Below are positions 16,965 through 24,879 of a stretch of DNA of 32,821 nt, piece after piece. The number at the start of each line of letters is the position of its first letter. Position 1 is the first letter of the stretch. The translations under genes and the position numbers were made by a program. The stretch comes from an uncultured Dorea sp. (lineage in GTDB: Bacteria; Bacillota; Clostridia; Lachnospirales; Lachnospiraceae): the NCBI GenBank assembly GCA_910577685.1, contig CAJTOH010000042.1:1-32821 (forward strand), read 5' to 3'. A model generated the notes under the pieces. It saw only the letters and a list, made by a program, of their open reading frames with translations, searched no databases and had not been told where the DNA came from.

Positions 16965-17570
16965 TCTCTGATGAAATGTGTATACCGTTTTCCCATTCCC
17001 AATCGGCTCTCCGGTGAAATGTACATGCCGTTCTTCCCATTCCCAATCGGATTCCGGTGAAATGTACATGCCGTTCTTCCCATTCCCAATCGGATTCCGG
17101 TGAAATGTGTATGCCGTTCTCCTCATTCTCAACCTGTACTCCGAATAGATATGTATACCTTTCTTCCCATTCCTAAACCATACTCTAAGGAAATTTGTAT
17201 ACCTTTCTTCCCATTCCTAAACCATATTCCCCAAAAATTTGTATACCGTTTCCCACTCCCAAACGATACTCTAAAGAAATTTGTATACCTTTCTTCCCAT
17301 TCCTAAACCATACTCTAAAGAAATTTGTATACCTTTCTCACCATTCCCAAACGATACTCTAAAGAAATTTGTATACCTTTCTCACCATTCCCAAACGATA
17401 CTCCAAATAAATATAAACACCATTCTTCCCATTTTCAAAAGACGCTCCAAATAAATATGTATGCTGCTCTTCCCATTCCCAAAATCACCCGAGTTAAATA
17501 TATACACTGTTCTCCCTACGCCTAAAAGGCACCCAAGTTAAAGATGTATATCTTTCTCCCCATTCCACAA
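16965..17570. repeat. Tandem repeat array, about 14 copies of 43-44 bp
   Basis: The unit contains GTATACCTTTCTTCCCATTC and then CAAACGATACTCTAAAGAAATTT or close variants. Spacing between matching GTACATG or GTATACC positions is 43-44 bp (17021, 17064, 17107, then about 17153 and so on). Copies nearest the protease gene are GC-richer (CAATCGGATTCCGGTG) and copies further away AT-richer. The period is not a multiple of three, so it is not coding; short frames here are artefacts. It fills the space between the protease start and a hairpin terminator. Confidence 0.85.
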
Positions 17571-17586
17571 ATAAATATACAAGTAC

Positions 17587-17628
17587 AAAAAGCAGATGTC
17601 CGGCTTCATTTTCCCGACATCTGCTTTT
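17587..17628. terminator. Strong hairpin, bidirectional terminator
   Basis: AAAAGCAGATGTC and GACATCTGCTTTT form a 13-bp perfect stem, extended by two G-C pairs past a C-C mismatch. A-runs and T-runs flank it on both sides, so it could end transcription in either direction. The nearest minus-strand gene upstream is rubrerythrin. Confidence 0.7.
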
Positions 17629-17699
17629 GTCAATCCTAATATCCTGCAATCAGCTTCACTTCTTACGCTAATATAAAACCTCAAATAAAGCAAAGCCTT

Positions 17700-18110
17700 C
17701 CCCGCTTTTCAATATAATTATTCCTCGTATAAGTCCATATCTTCTTCACTTTTCAATATAATTATTCCTCGTATAAGTCCATAATCTTCTCAACTTTTCA
17801 AAGAATATTTCCTCGTGTAAGTCCATAATCTTCTCAACTTTTCAAAAAATATTTCCTCGCATAAGTCCACAATCTTCCCCGATTTTCAAGAACAAGCTTT
17901 CCTCATATAAGTCCATCTCTTCTCCACTTTTCAAAAAAATATTTCCTCATAAAAAACCATATCTTCTTCGCTTCACAAGAAAATACAAGAAAATTCTTTC
18001 ATCATATAAATCCATTTTTCTCCACTTTACAAGAAAATTTTTCATCATATAAGTCCATTTCTTCTCAGCTTTTCAAGAAAGTCCTTCCCCCATATAAGAC
18101 AAATTCTTCC
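17700..18110. repeat. Second tandem repeat array, about 9 copies of 44 bp
   Basis: The unit contains CTTTTCAA, an AT-rich stretch, TTCCTCGTATAAGTCCAT and ATCTTCTTCA. Matching CTTTTCAATA positions at 17705 and 17749 give a period of 44. Later copies decay with changes in the AT-rich part. It ends at the rubrerythrin stop codon, so it would lie in that gene's 3' untranslated region. It is a different sequence from the array at 16965-17570 but has nearly the same period. Confidence 0.8.
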
Positions 18111-18725
18111 CTACTTTTTAATAAAATCAAACCCCAGATAAGGCGCAATCTCAACCGGTATAAAATACCCCCGCTCATACCGGCAAACCGGACACATAGG
18201 CGGAACCATCTTCCCGGACTGGATATGCCCACAGTTCATACACATCCACTGTCCGCCGGCTTCGCACTCAAAATACTTATTCTGCTCCAATAGCTCCGAA
18301 AGTTTCGCAAACCGTCTTGCATGAACCGCCTCTACCTCCGCGATCTGGTAAAACGCAGACGCCGCCTCAAGAAATCCTTCTTCTTTCGCTGCGTTTCCGA
18401 ACGCCTGATATACGTCGTCCGCCTCTTCCATCTCGTTGTGTTCCGCCTTCTTCAGCAATTTCACAACATCATCAAAATGATCCACCGGATATCCGCCCGA
18501 AATCTCAATCGTCGTCCCTGACAGGTTTTTAAGCAGGTCATAATATCGTTCCGCATGGGCGCGCTCCTGATCCGCCGTAAACAGAAATACCTGTTGAATA
18601 GAATAAAGTCCCTGTTTCTTCGCCGCATCCGCCGCAATCGTATACCTGTTCCTCGCCTGACTCTCCCCGGCAAACGCCCGCATCAGATTCTCCCTCGTCT
18701 TACTCGTCTGAAATTCAACCGCCAT
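18111..18725 (-). CDS. rbr: Rubrerythrin
   Basis: The product has 204 residues. The N-terminal ferritin-like domain carries the diiron ligands in the pattern E-(x)-A-G-E (AFAGESQARNRY), ADQERAHAERYY, and later EAASAFYQIAEVEAVHARRF. The C-terminal rubredoxin-like domain has CMNCG and CPVCR, four cysteines for one iron. Rubrerythrin reduces hydrogen peroxide in the cytoplasm of anaerobes. The start ATG 18725 has AAGGAG 8 nt upstream. It is 124 bp downstream of the glycosyltransferase gene and may have its own promoter; none is obvious. The 3' side runs into a tandem repeat array and a terminator. Confidence 0.96.
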   Translation of the reverse strand: MAVEFQTSKTRENLMRAFAGESQARNRYTIAADAAKKQGLYSIQQVFLFTADQERAHAERYYDLLKNLSGTTIEISGGYPVDHFDDVVKLLKKAEHNEMEEADDVYQAFGNAAKEEGFLEAASAFYQIAEVEAVHARRFAKLSELLEQNKYFECEAGGQWMCMNCGHIQSGKMVPPMCPVCRYERGYFIPVEIAPYLGFDFIKK

Positions 18726-18849
18726 GTCACATTCTCCTTTTCATTTTCCGGGGTTCGCTGAAAGCAGCGCCGCCATTTCCCGCAAGTCCCCTTGTTATCC
18801 TTTAGTATGTGACAGAAAAGCCAGATTATTCACCCTGACGGACAGGCTG

Positions 18850-19866
18850 TCAATTGAAGCCGATAATCCTTCTCGCCACGCTGTACACAAGCGACGAAAT
18901 CTTCCTCCCGGACTTTCCCGGTATGTTCATCGTCTGCCCGAGAATCCCGTACCGAATCTTAAGATACGCCTTAAAATCCTTCATTTTCAGATACTTCCAC
19001 AGCTCCCGCTTCTTCTCGATATTCTCATTCGTTTTGGAGCGTATCAGGATAATCGAAGAAACGGTCATCATAATCGCCAGATAATTGATCATGTACTGTC
19101 TTAATTTCTTGCTGGAAATCTTCTTCAAATCATACATGTCGATCATAGTCTTTGTGACGAAAATCTGCTGATCCGCCCTTGCAATCATGTTCTTCTCATT
19201 CACAGACTGATCGTCCCTGCCGATAAAATACCGGTAGAAGTCCACATCCAGATAATATATCTTACGGACATGGGGCAGGGGGTAATACACGTAAATATTA
19301 TCCACATAAAAGGTATGCTTAGGCAGCTTCATCTGAATCAGTTTCAGCAGATCCGTACGGTAAATCACAGAGTGCATCAGGATATACTGGTCCAGACGGA
19401 AATGGCCGATATCGTCCCACCGGAAAATCTCGTCCTGAGGCAGCGCATTGCGGTAGTGGACGCATTTTTTATGGGCCGCACCCGTCTTCTCATAAACAAA
19501 ATTTGATATCAACATATCAATCTGCCCGCCGTCATCCTCAAGGTTGCGAAGCAGCGTCAGGATTTTGCACAGCGCCTCTTCGTCTACCCAGTCGTCGCTG
19601 TCCACCACCTTAAAATACTTGCCCCGGGCAGCGCCAAGCCCCTCGTTCACCGCATCTCCATGGCCGCCGTTTTCTTTATCTATTACCCGTACAATGCCGG
19701 GGTATTTTTCCATATATTCGTGGGCAATCTTTGACGTACGGTCTGCGGAGCCGTCGTTTACGATCAAAATCTCAACCTCATCCCCTCCCGTAAGGATACT
19801 CTCGATCGCCCGCGCCATATAATCCTCTGAATTGTAGCATGGGATTGCAAATGAAATATACTTCAT
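18850..19866 (-). CDS. Family 2 glycosyltransferase
   Basis: The product has 338 residues. The GT-A fold starts at once with ISFAIPCYNSEDYMARAIES, followed by EILIVNDGSADRT and the metal-binding DxD-type motif VVDSDDW near residue 95. The segment NEGLGAARGKYFKV is typical of GT2 enzymes that add sugars to cell-surface glycans. The C-terminal region is helical and basic (KRELWKYLKMKDFKAYLKIRYG) and may lie at the membrane surface; no clear transmembrane segment. ATG 19866 is 10 nt after GGAGG; the ATG at 19875 is too close to it. There is no other glycan gene nearby, so the acceptor is unknown. Confidence 0.92.
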   Translation of the reverse strand: MKYISFAIPCYNSEDYMARAIESILTGGDEVEILIVNDGSADRTSKIAHEYMEKYPGIVRVIDKENGGHGDAVNEGLGAARGKYFKVVDSDDWVDEEALCKILTLLRNLEDDGGQIDMLISNFVYEKTGAAHKKCVHYRNALPQDEIFRWDDIGHFRLDQYILMHSVIYRTDLLKLIQMKLPKHTFYVDNIYVYYPLPHVRKIYYLDVDFYRYFIGRDDQSVNEKNMIARADQQIFVTKTMIDMYDLKKISSKKLRQYMINYLAIMMTVSSIILIRSKTNENIEKKRELWKYLKMKDFKAYLKIRYGILGQTMNIPGKSGRKISSLVYSVARRIIGFN

Positions 19867-20159
19867 TCTCTTCATTCCTCCTGGTCATTCATACACACCC
19901 CGGACAAAAAGTCCCCGAGTGATTCTATACCTTGCTTAGTATAAATCATTTTCTCCTTTTTTCCAACCTATTCCCGGCAAAATCTTCCATATATCCTTGT
20001 TCATAATTTGTTCATTCTTCTTTCAAAAAACCTTCACTTCTTCAACATGGTTTCTTCACAGGTCTGGCTTATACTAAATTCATCGAAGCAATTCGAGACA
20101 AGATACAGACCATTTACTAATAGTTTTAAACTATTTTTGATTAAACTTTTTCATAATAC

Positions 20160-20193
20160 ATGCCGGGGATTGAGTTCATCAATCACCCGGCAT
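20160..20193. terminator. GC-rich hairpin 3' of the coiled-coil gene
   Basis: ATGCCGGG and CCCGGCAT, with an inner ATTG/CAAT pair, form a near-perfect stem around AGTTCAT, 33 nt beyond the stop at 20226. A T-run is lacking on the minus strand, so termination is likely but not certain. The rest of 19880-20225 shows no gene. Confidence 0.5.
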
Positions 20194-20225
20194 CCTCCCT
20201 TTTATCAGGGTTTATTCATCTTATT

Positions 20226-20681
20226 CTACATCTTTGTTACCACCATATTCCGCTGCCGGTATCCGTCGTTATCCTTCTGGCTTAACTCCCGTTCCACCTG
20301 AGCAAGCTCCTGCTCCAAACTCCGAATTCTCCTTTCGTCCTTCTCTGTCCTAATCTGGCCTTCAAGCTCTTCCTTTCGCTTCTTTAATTTTTCAATTTCA
20401 CGGTCAACCTTATCCGTGCTTCCCAGATATTTTTCCGTTTTCTTTCCCTCTTGCTTCTTTGATACCTTATCCGGTTCCCTGCCTTTTTCCGGAATCTTGC
20501 CGGGTTCGCTATCCCCGTCTGTTCCCGGAACATATTCATCCCTTGTGCGCCGTACCGGGCCGCTTTTTACTTCCTTTGCAGAAGAATCCCCCTCCTTTTC
20601 AGCCCTTCTCTCTTCCAGTCTTTCTCTCCACTGCAAATACGGATCTGACTGGCTGTTGTTCACTCTTGATATCGGTCCCAT
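20226..20681 (-). CDS. Hypothetical coiled-coil protein
   Basis: The product has 151 residues. The start ATG 20681 follows AAGGAGG at 6 nt; ten extra codons in the longer frame have no such site. The first part, MGPISRVNNSQSDPYLQWRE, is followed by a low-complexity region rich in Glu, Lys, Asp and Pro. The C-terminal 65 residues form a strong heptad coiled coil (DREIEKLKKRKEELEGQI and EQELAQVERELSQ). There is no signal peptide, membrane segment or known motif. I do not recognise the function. It is a single-gene unit with a hairpin behind it. Confidence 0.7.
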   Translation of the reverse strand: MGPISRVNNSQSDPYLQWRERLEERRAEKEGDSSAKEVKSGPVRRTRDEYVPGTDGDSEPGKIPEKGREPDKVSKKQEGKKTEKYLGSTDKVDREIEKLKKRKEELEGQIRTEKDERRIRSLEQELAQVERELSQKDNDGYRQRNMVVTKM

Positions 20682-20860
20682 ATGCTCCCTCCTTATTGTG
20701 CCTGCTGCCAAAACAGCGTCTCAACTCATCTGCTTACCCCTCCATTTTAACCGGATACCGCTGGATTTCAACGGCTTTGAACCGAGCTGTCATTTTGATG
20801 TACTGAAATGTAATCTCTTCACATACCTCTACTAGTGTCTGCATTATGTTCAGGCAGCAC

Positions 20861-21027
20861 ACTAGTGTGACAACACATTTACAGTTCGACAAATGACTTG
20901 CCTGGATTTCCATCTGCAGCGTTGGCTTCACTCAACGATGCCACCGCATCGCCTCGTTCAGCCGCCTTGCAGTCTGAAAATCCATTCTGCGTCATTTGTC
21001 TGAAAGTAAATGTGTCGTCACACTAGT
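20861..21027. mobile_element. Foldback MITE of 167 bp
   Basis: The ends are near-perfect inverted repeats of 22 bp: ACTAGTGTGACAACACATTTAC at left is an inexact complement of 21006-21027 (one base differs). The similarity continues inward (GACAAATGAC, GGATTT, CTGCA, CGATGC), so the whole element folds into one long hairpin. It has no coding capacity. One end recurs at 32756. A further ACTAGTGT..CACACTAGT inverted pair abuts it at 20831-20869. The right end supplies the TAG stop of the histidine kinase gene. The rest of 20712-20860 holds no gene I can support. Confidence 0.75.
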
Positions 21028-22309
21028 TCCGGCAGATTTGATCCCCCGAAAGATTCAAAAGCACATTCAGCCGGAACCGCCGGTTTTCCATCTCCGTTAT
21101 CATTGCGCCGTGATACTTTTCCGCAACAGCCTTTATATTTGAAAGACCAATCCCTGTCTCCACAGACGTTCCCTCCCCGCAGGTATTACCGAATTCCAGC
21201 ATATAATAATCTCCCTGCCGTTCTCCCTTCACAGAGATCACCTTCTGCCCATCCTCGGCGTCGGCGCAGGCCTCAAGAGCGTTATCCAGCGCATTTGCAA
21301 AAATCACACATAAGTCAAAATCATCAATCCCGCAAGTTTTCGGCAAGATGACAGACACCTCCGTATCAATCCCCTTTAAACCCGCAAGCTCCATTTTCTC
21401 TCCCATCAGCACATCCACCACGGGATTACCGGTTTGATATGGAAACGACAATTCTGCCGTCTTGCTTTTCAGTTTCTCCAGATACTCTTCTGCCTCGGCA
21501 ATCTGACCTGTATTCAAAAGATTGCCCAATACGGATAAATGATTCTTGATATCATGGCGGAACGCCCGTGTTTCCCCATACCGTATCTGTACCTGCGCGA
21601 TGTAAGTCCTCTGTGCCTGCGCCGCCTGAGATAAGGAGGCAAGTTCTGCCTTGGTCTTTAGCTCAGAACACGCTCTTCTATATGCATACAGGGTGCAAAA
21701 AAGCGCGCACAGTCCCAGAATCTGCAGCAGCATCAGCATAATATGCTTTCCCGGATCATAGGGATCCACCTTCACAAAGGTATATGAATTCTGCATAATG
21801 TAAAACTCCGCCGCACTGAAAAACAGGCCGGATAACATCAGGATCCAGATATAAGATCCACCTTCTTTCAGCGATAAGACCTTAACAATAAACACATAAA
21901 AGAAGGCGCTGATTCCGAATGTGAGCGCCGTTGCAAGGATAAGGAGCATGTATAACGCCGTCCCTCCGAGAAAAGGCGGCAAAATTATGAATTCTGCAGA
22001 ATTCATAATTCCAAAGGATAACTGCGTGACATAGACGGCAAGAATAGACGATACCAATGACACGGAAGAGCAATTTCCAAACACCCTCCGGCTTATAACA
22101 TATAAGGCCGCTATCTCTTCACAAATGCAGATGATTTCGGGAAACTTCAGCGCGACGGAAATCACCTGAACTACGCAGAGCACGAAAAAATATATGATAA
22201 TCTGCCAAACCTTCCATTCTTTTCCTGTAATACGGGCGGCAAACACAATGTGCCCGACACTTAATCCGGCTAAAGTAAACACATCAAGCAGTACACTGAA
22301 CCAATCCAT
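21023..22309 (-). CDS. Membrane sensor histidine kinase, AgrC-like GHKL type
   Basis: The product has 428 residues. About six transmembrane segments fill the first 210 residues. The phosphoacceptor box FRHDIKNHL lies near residue 250, the N-box is NALDNALEA and the G-box is GIGLSNIKAV. This is the HPK10 class that senses peptides, as in AgrC. It phosphorylates the response regulator encoded just upstream (37-bp gap, same operon). ATG 22309 has GGAGG 6 nt upstream. The stop TAG lies in the inverted repeat of the MITE, so the original C-terminus may have been a little different; all catalytic boxes are intact. No AgrD or AgrB gene is near. Confidence 0.9.
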   Translation of the reverse strand: MDWFSVLLDVFTLAGLSVGHIVFAARITGKEWKVWQIIIYFFVLCVVQVISVALKFPEIICICEEIAALYVISRRVFGNCSSVSLVSSILAVYVTQLSFGIMNSAEFIILPPFLGGTALYMLLILATALTFGISAFFYVFIVKVLSLKEGGSYIWILMLSGLFFSAAEFYIMQNSYTFVKVDPYDPGKHIMLMLLQILGLCALFCTLYAYRRACSELKTKAELASLSQAAQAQRTYIAQVQIRYGETRAFRHDIKNHLSVLGNLLNTGQIAEAEEYLEKLKSKTAELSFPYQTGNPVVDVLMGEKMELAGLKGIDTEVSVILPKTCGIDDFDLCVIFANALDNALEACADAEDGQKVISVKGERQGDYYMLEFGNTCGEGTSVETGIGLSNIKAVAEKYHGAMITEMENRRFRLNVLLNLSGDQICRN

Positions 22310-22346
22310 ATCCGGCCTCCATATTAACTATCATCGTCTTTGATTT

Positions 22347-23063
22347 TCAGCTGCCTTTTCTTGCCTTCATATGCATGAGAAGCGCCTGCGTCAGCTCCCG
22401 CTCCCGCAGCCTCGACACAGGAATCCTCTCTCCTTGGGGCAGCAAAACCTGTCCCGCCTCACATCCCCGTACACAGTCAAGATTCACAAGATAACTCCTG
22501 TGGCACTGAAAAAAACGCCCGTCCACACGGCATTTCAGATTCTCCATCCTGTCATAATAGTCGATCACTTCACCGTTATTCTTGTGAATATAGATCTTCC
22601 GTCCCTGAACCTCGCAGTACACGGTCTCAGACAGAAGCACAACCTGACTTTGATTTCCCCGCCGCACCAGAAGCCTCTCCTTTGGCTTTAACATAATAGA
22701 CCGAAACGCCCGGTCCATCGTCCGCATGAAGCGCCCTTCATCCAGCGGCTTAATTAGATAGCCGCAGGCTTCCACCTCAAAGGCCTCGAACACATACTCC
22801 TCTAATACGGTCACGAAGACCAGCAGGCTGCGGCTTCCGCTCCGTCTGAGCCGCCTTGCCGTTTCCATACCGTCGGGCTGCTTCATCCGGATATCCAAAA
22901 AGATTAAGTCAAATTCCTGCCCGCTCTCAAGAAGCTGTTTTCCGCTTTCGAAGCCGCTGATCTGATAAGCCGCGTCCCGCCTTTCAGCCATATATTTTGA
23001 AAAATAATCAGAAAGCTCTTTTCGCATGACCGGTTCGTCATCACAGACTGCAATTTTAAGCAT
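22347..23063 (-). CDS. LytTR response regulator, AgrA-like
   Basis: The product has 238 residues. The receiver domain begins MLKIAVCDDE with phosphoacceptor Asp57 in FLDIRM and a conserved Lys in YLIKPLDE. The C-terminal LytTR DNA-binding domain starts near residue 130 (RLLVRRGNQ) and includes CHRSYLVNLDCV and LPVSR-like IPVSRLRE. It partners the membrane kinase downstream. The ATG at 23063 with GGTGA 5 nt before it is preferred to an upstream GTG. It is divergent from the second regulator, with 257 bp between them that should hold both promoters. Confidence 0.92.
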   Translation of the reverse strand: MLKIAVCDDEPVMRKELSDYFSKYMAERRDAAYQISGFESGKQLLESGQEFDLIFLDIRMKQPDGMETARRLRRSGSRSLLVFVTVLEEYVFEAFEVEACGYLIKPLDEGRFMRTMDRAFRSIMLKPKERLLVRRGNQSQVVLLSETVYCEVQGRKIYIHKNNGEVIDYYDRMENLKCRVDGRFFQCHRSYLVNLDCVRGCEAGQVLLPQGERIPVSRLRERELTQALLMHMKARKGS

Positions 23064-23108
23064 ATTTATCACCACACTATTAATCCACTGTCGGCAAACC
23101 CATTCTGT

Positions 23109-23133
23109 CCGGACAGTTTTTTATTATCTTATC
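23109..23133. promoter_or_regulatory. Shared motif in the divergent regulator region, copy 1
   Basis: CCGGACA, then GTTTTTTATTAT, then TTATC recurs at 24039-24065 with two small indels. Copy 1 overlaps a perfect CTGTCCGGACAG palindrome. The surrounding spacer also has two GTTACAT sites exactly 40 bp apart (23151 and 23191). They could be binding sites of one of the LytTR regulators or leader terminators. Confidence 0.35.
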
Positions 23134-23242
23134 AGAATACCAAAAATCTTGTTACATTCCAACCTCCTTGTCATGAAATGATAAAATCCTGTTACATATT
23201 GACTGAGGTTCTGACATTCAGCGTTACGCCCCAATTTCATTC

Positions 23243-23271
23243 TTTCCATAAAGACTCCTCTATAGTATAAT
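23243..23271 (+). promoter_or_regulatory. Putative promoter of the plus-strand regulator
   Basis: TATAAT at 23266-23271 with a poor -35 (TTTCCA) 17 nt upstream. The weak -35 is in keeping with an activated promoter. The start codon follows about 50 nt later. Confidence 0.45.
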
Positions 23272-23320
23272 AAACGTTATAAGACCGAAAATTATATTAA
23301 ATCAAAAAGGCGGTGTACCT

Positions 23321-24019
23321 ATGATCTGTCATATTGCCATATGCGATGATAATCCCGCAGACTCCGGATATCTGTCAAAGCTTCTGGATATCTGGGCAAT
23401 GAAACAGAAGATCCAACTTAAGACAGAAATTTTTCCTTCGTCCGAAGCCTTCCTGTTCCGCTATGCGGAAAATAAAAACTTTCACATCATTCTGCTTGAT
23501 ATTGAAATGGACGGCATGGACGGCGTTACCTTGGCGAAACAGGTCCGCCAAGGCGATGAAGCCCTGCAGATCATCTTTATTACGGGCTATTCAGATTATA
23601 TCGCGGAAGGCTACGAAGTCGCGGCCCTGCATTATCTGATGAAACCGTTGAACGAAGACAAGTTCTATTCCGTGATGAATAGAGCCGTTGAAAAAGTGAA
23701 CCAGAACGACCGCTGCCTGAATCTCAATCAATCCGGCGAAATGGTGCGAATCCCGCTCTATGAGATCCGTTATCTTGACGTCCGGAAAAACTATGTGACG
23801 ATCCACTGCCGAAAAGATTATACGGTCAAACAAACTTTGAACTTTTTTGAAAAAGAGTTGGATAACCGTTTCTACCGTGTGGGGCGTTCGCTGATTTTGA
23901 ATCTGAACGATATCCGGCGGATTACAAAAACAGAAGTCCATCTATCGGACGGCTCGATACTCCCTCTTCCCAGAGGCGCGTACGATCCCCTGAACCGGGC
24001 TGTCATCACCTGCACTTAA
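23321..24019 (+). CDS. LytTR response regulator
   Basis: The product has 232 residues. Receiver domain: CDDNPADSG at the start, phosphoacceptor Asp60 in IILLDIEMDG and Lys in YLMKPLNE. LytTR domain from about residue 135 with DVRKNYVTIH, VGRSLILNLNDI and LPLPRGAY. GGCGGTG 5 nt before ATG 23321 is the likely ribosome site. The gene heads a plus-strand group with a soluble kinase 72 bp downstream and, beyond a terminator, an ABC exporter pair, so it probably controls the exporter. It is distinct from the regulator at 22347. Confidence 0.92.
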   Translation: MICHIAICDDNPADSGYLSKLLDIWAMKQKIQLKTEIFPSSEAFLFRYAENKNFHIILLDIEMDGMDGVTLAKQVRQGDEALQIIFITGYSDYIAEGYEVAALHYLMKPLNEDKFYSVMNRAVEKVNQNDRCLNLNQSGEMVRIPLYEIRYLDVRKNYVTIHCRKDYTVKQTLNFFEKELDNRFYRVGRSLILNLNDIRRITKTEVHLSDGSILPLPRGAYDPLNRAVITCT

Positions 24020-24038
24020 CCGGCCGGCGGCGTCTTTC

Positions 24039-24065
24039 CCGGACAATGTTTTTTATTATATTATC
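24039..24065. promoter_or_regulatory. Shared motif, copy 2
   Basis: Second copy of the motif seen at 23109-23133, here between the response regulator and the soluble kinase, just before the kinase ribosome binding site. Confidence 0.3.
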
Positions 24066-24091
24066 TTTACGATACTTACAGGAGGTTGATT

Positions 24092-24754
24092 ATGTCATTT
24101 TTATCCCGTCAAATCGACAAACGGTTGGCCGCCTATCAGCGGGAACTGATCGAAACCCACTATCAGGAGGTAGAGAATATGTACCGCCAGATCCGCGGCT
24201 GGCGGCATGATTACCGCAACCACATACAGACGATGAAGGTATTTGCCGCCGACGGAGATCTGGAGGCGGTCAAGTCTTATCTGGACGAACTGGATACGGA
24301 TCTGAATTCGGTAGATACCGTAGTAAAAACCGGCAACCATATGGCGGACGCCATTCTGAACAGCAAGATTTCCCTTGCCCGTTCCAAAAATATCACCGTC
24401 CATGTAGATGCCCATATTCCCGTAAAACTTCATATGTCAGAGCTAGATCTGTGCGTAATCATCGGCAACCTCTTTGATAACGCAATCGAAGCCAGCCTCT
24501 CTCTTGCGGAAGCCGACCGCTTAATCCGGGTATACATGGATATGAAAGGTACGCAGCTCTATCTGTCTTTTACCAACTTCACCTCCGTAAAGAAACAGCA
24601 TAAGAAAGGCCGGCTGTTTGAAACGACCAAAGGCAGCGGTCATGGATTCGGGCTGGTACGTATTGACCAGATCATCGAACGGCTGGACGGATATCTGAGC
24701 CGAAACAGTGAAGACGGGGCATTTACGACAGAGATTCTGATTCCTCAATTATAA
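24092..24754 (+). CDS. Soluble GHKL histidine kinase without membrane domain
   Basis: The product has 220 residues. It begins with a short coiled coil and then the phosphoacceptor box GWRHDYRNHIQTM near residue 38. The N-box is NLFDNAIEAS and the G-box GSGHGFGLVRIDQII. There is no transmembrane segment and no sensor domain, so it is about half the size of an AgrC-type kinase. ATG 24092 has GGAGG 6 nt upstream; the TTG at 24086 overlaps that spacer. Short kinases of this kind in Clostridia lie beside ABC exporters and may take their signal from the transporter. A terminator follows at 24797. Confidence 0.88.
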   Translation: MSFLSRQIDKRLAAYQRELIETHYQEVENMYRQIRGWRHDYRNHIQTMKVFAADGDLEAVKSYLDELDTDLNSVDTVVKTGNHMADAILNSKISLARSKNITVHVDAHIPVKLHMSELDLCVIIGNLFDNAIEASLSLAEADRLIRVYMDMKGTQLYLSFTNFTSVKKQHKKGRLFETTKGSGHGFGLVRIDQIIERLDGYLSRNSEDGAFTTEILIPQL

Positions 24755-24796
24755 CTTCCATTCATCTATATCTAATTCATCCCCCCATTTAAGCAA

Positions 24797-24830
24797 TTCG
24801 TCCCCTAAAAAATCAGGGGACGAAATTTTA
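24797..24830 (+). terminator. Terminator after the soluble kinase gene
   Basis: TTCGTCCCCT and AGGGGACGAA form a 10-bp stem around an AAAAAATC loop, followed by ATTTTAT. It separates the regulator pair from the exporter genes, though readthrough is possible. Confidence 0.75.
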
Positions 24831-24879
24831 TACTATGATGTCCATGAACCCTTTAAGTTCAACAAATCAGGAGGTAAAT

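Noticed and set aside
16950..17525. Short frames on both strands in the tandem array
   Set aside because: The unit of 43-44 bp shifts frame at each copy, and no ribosome sites are present.
16965..18110. CRISPR array
   Set aside because: The units are directly adjacent imperfect copies without unique spacers, and no cas genes are present.
20734..20931. Minus-strand frame of 65 codons beside the MITE
   Set aside because: Its first half lies within the MITE; only the end could be a remnant of a real gene and nothing recognisable is seen.
23101..23320. AgrD-like signal peptide between the divergent regulators
   Set aside because: No short frame with a ribosome site and an AgrD-like pattern was found on either strand.
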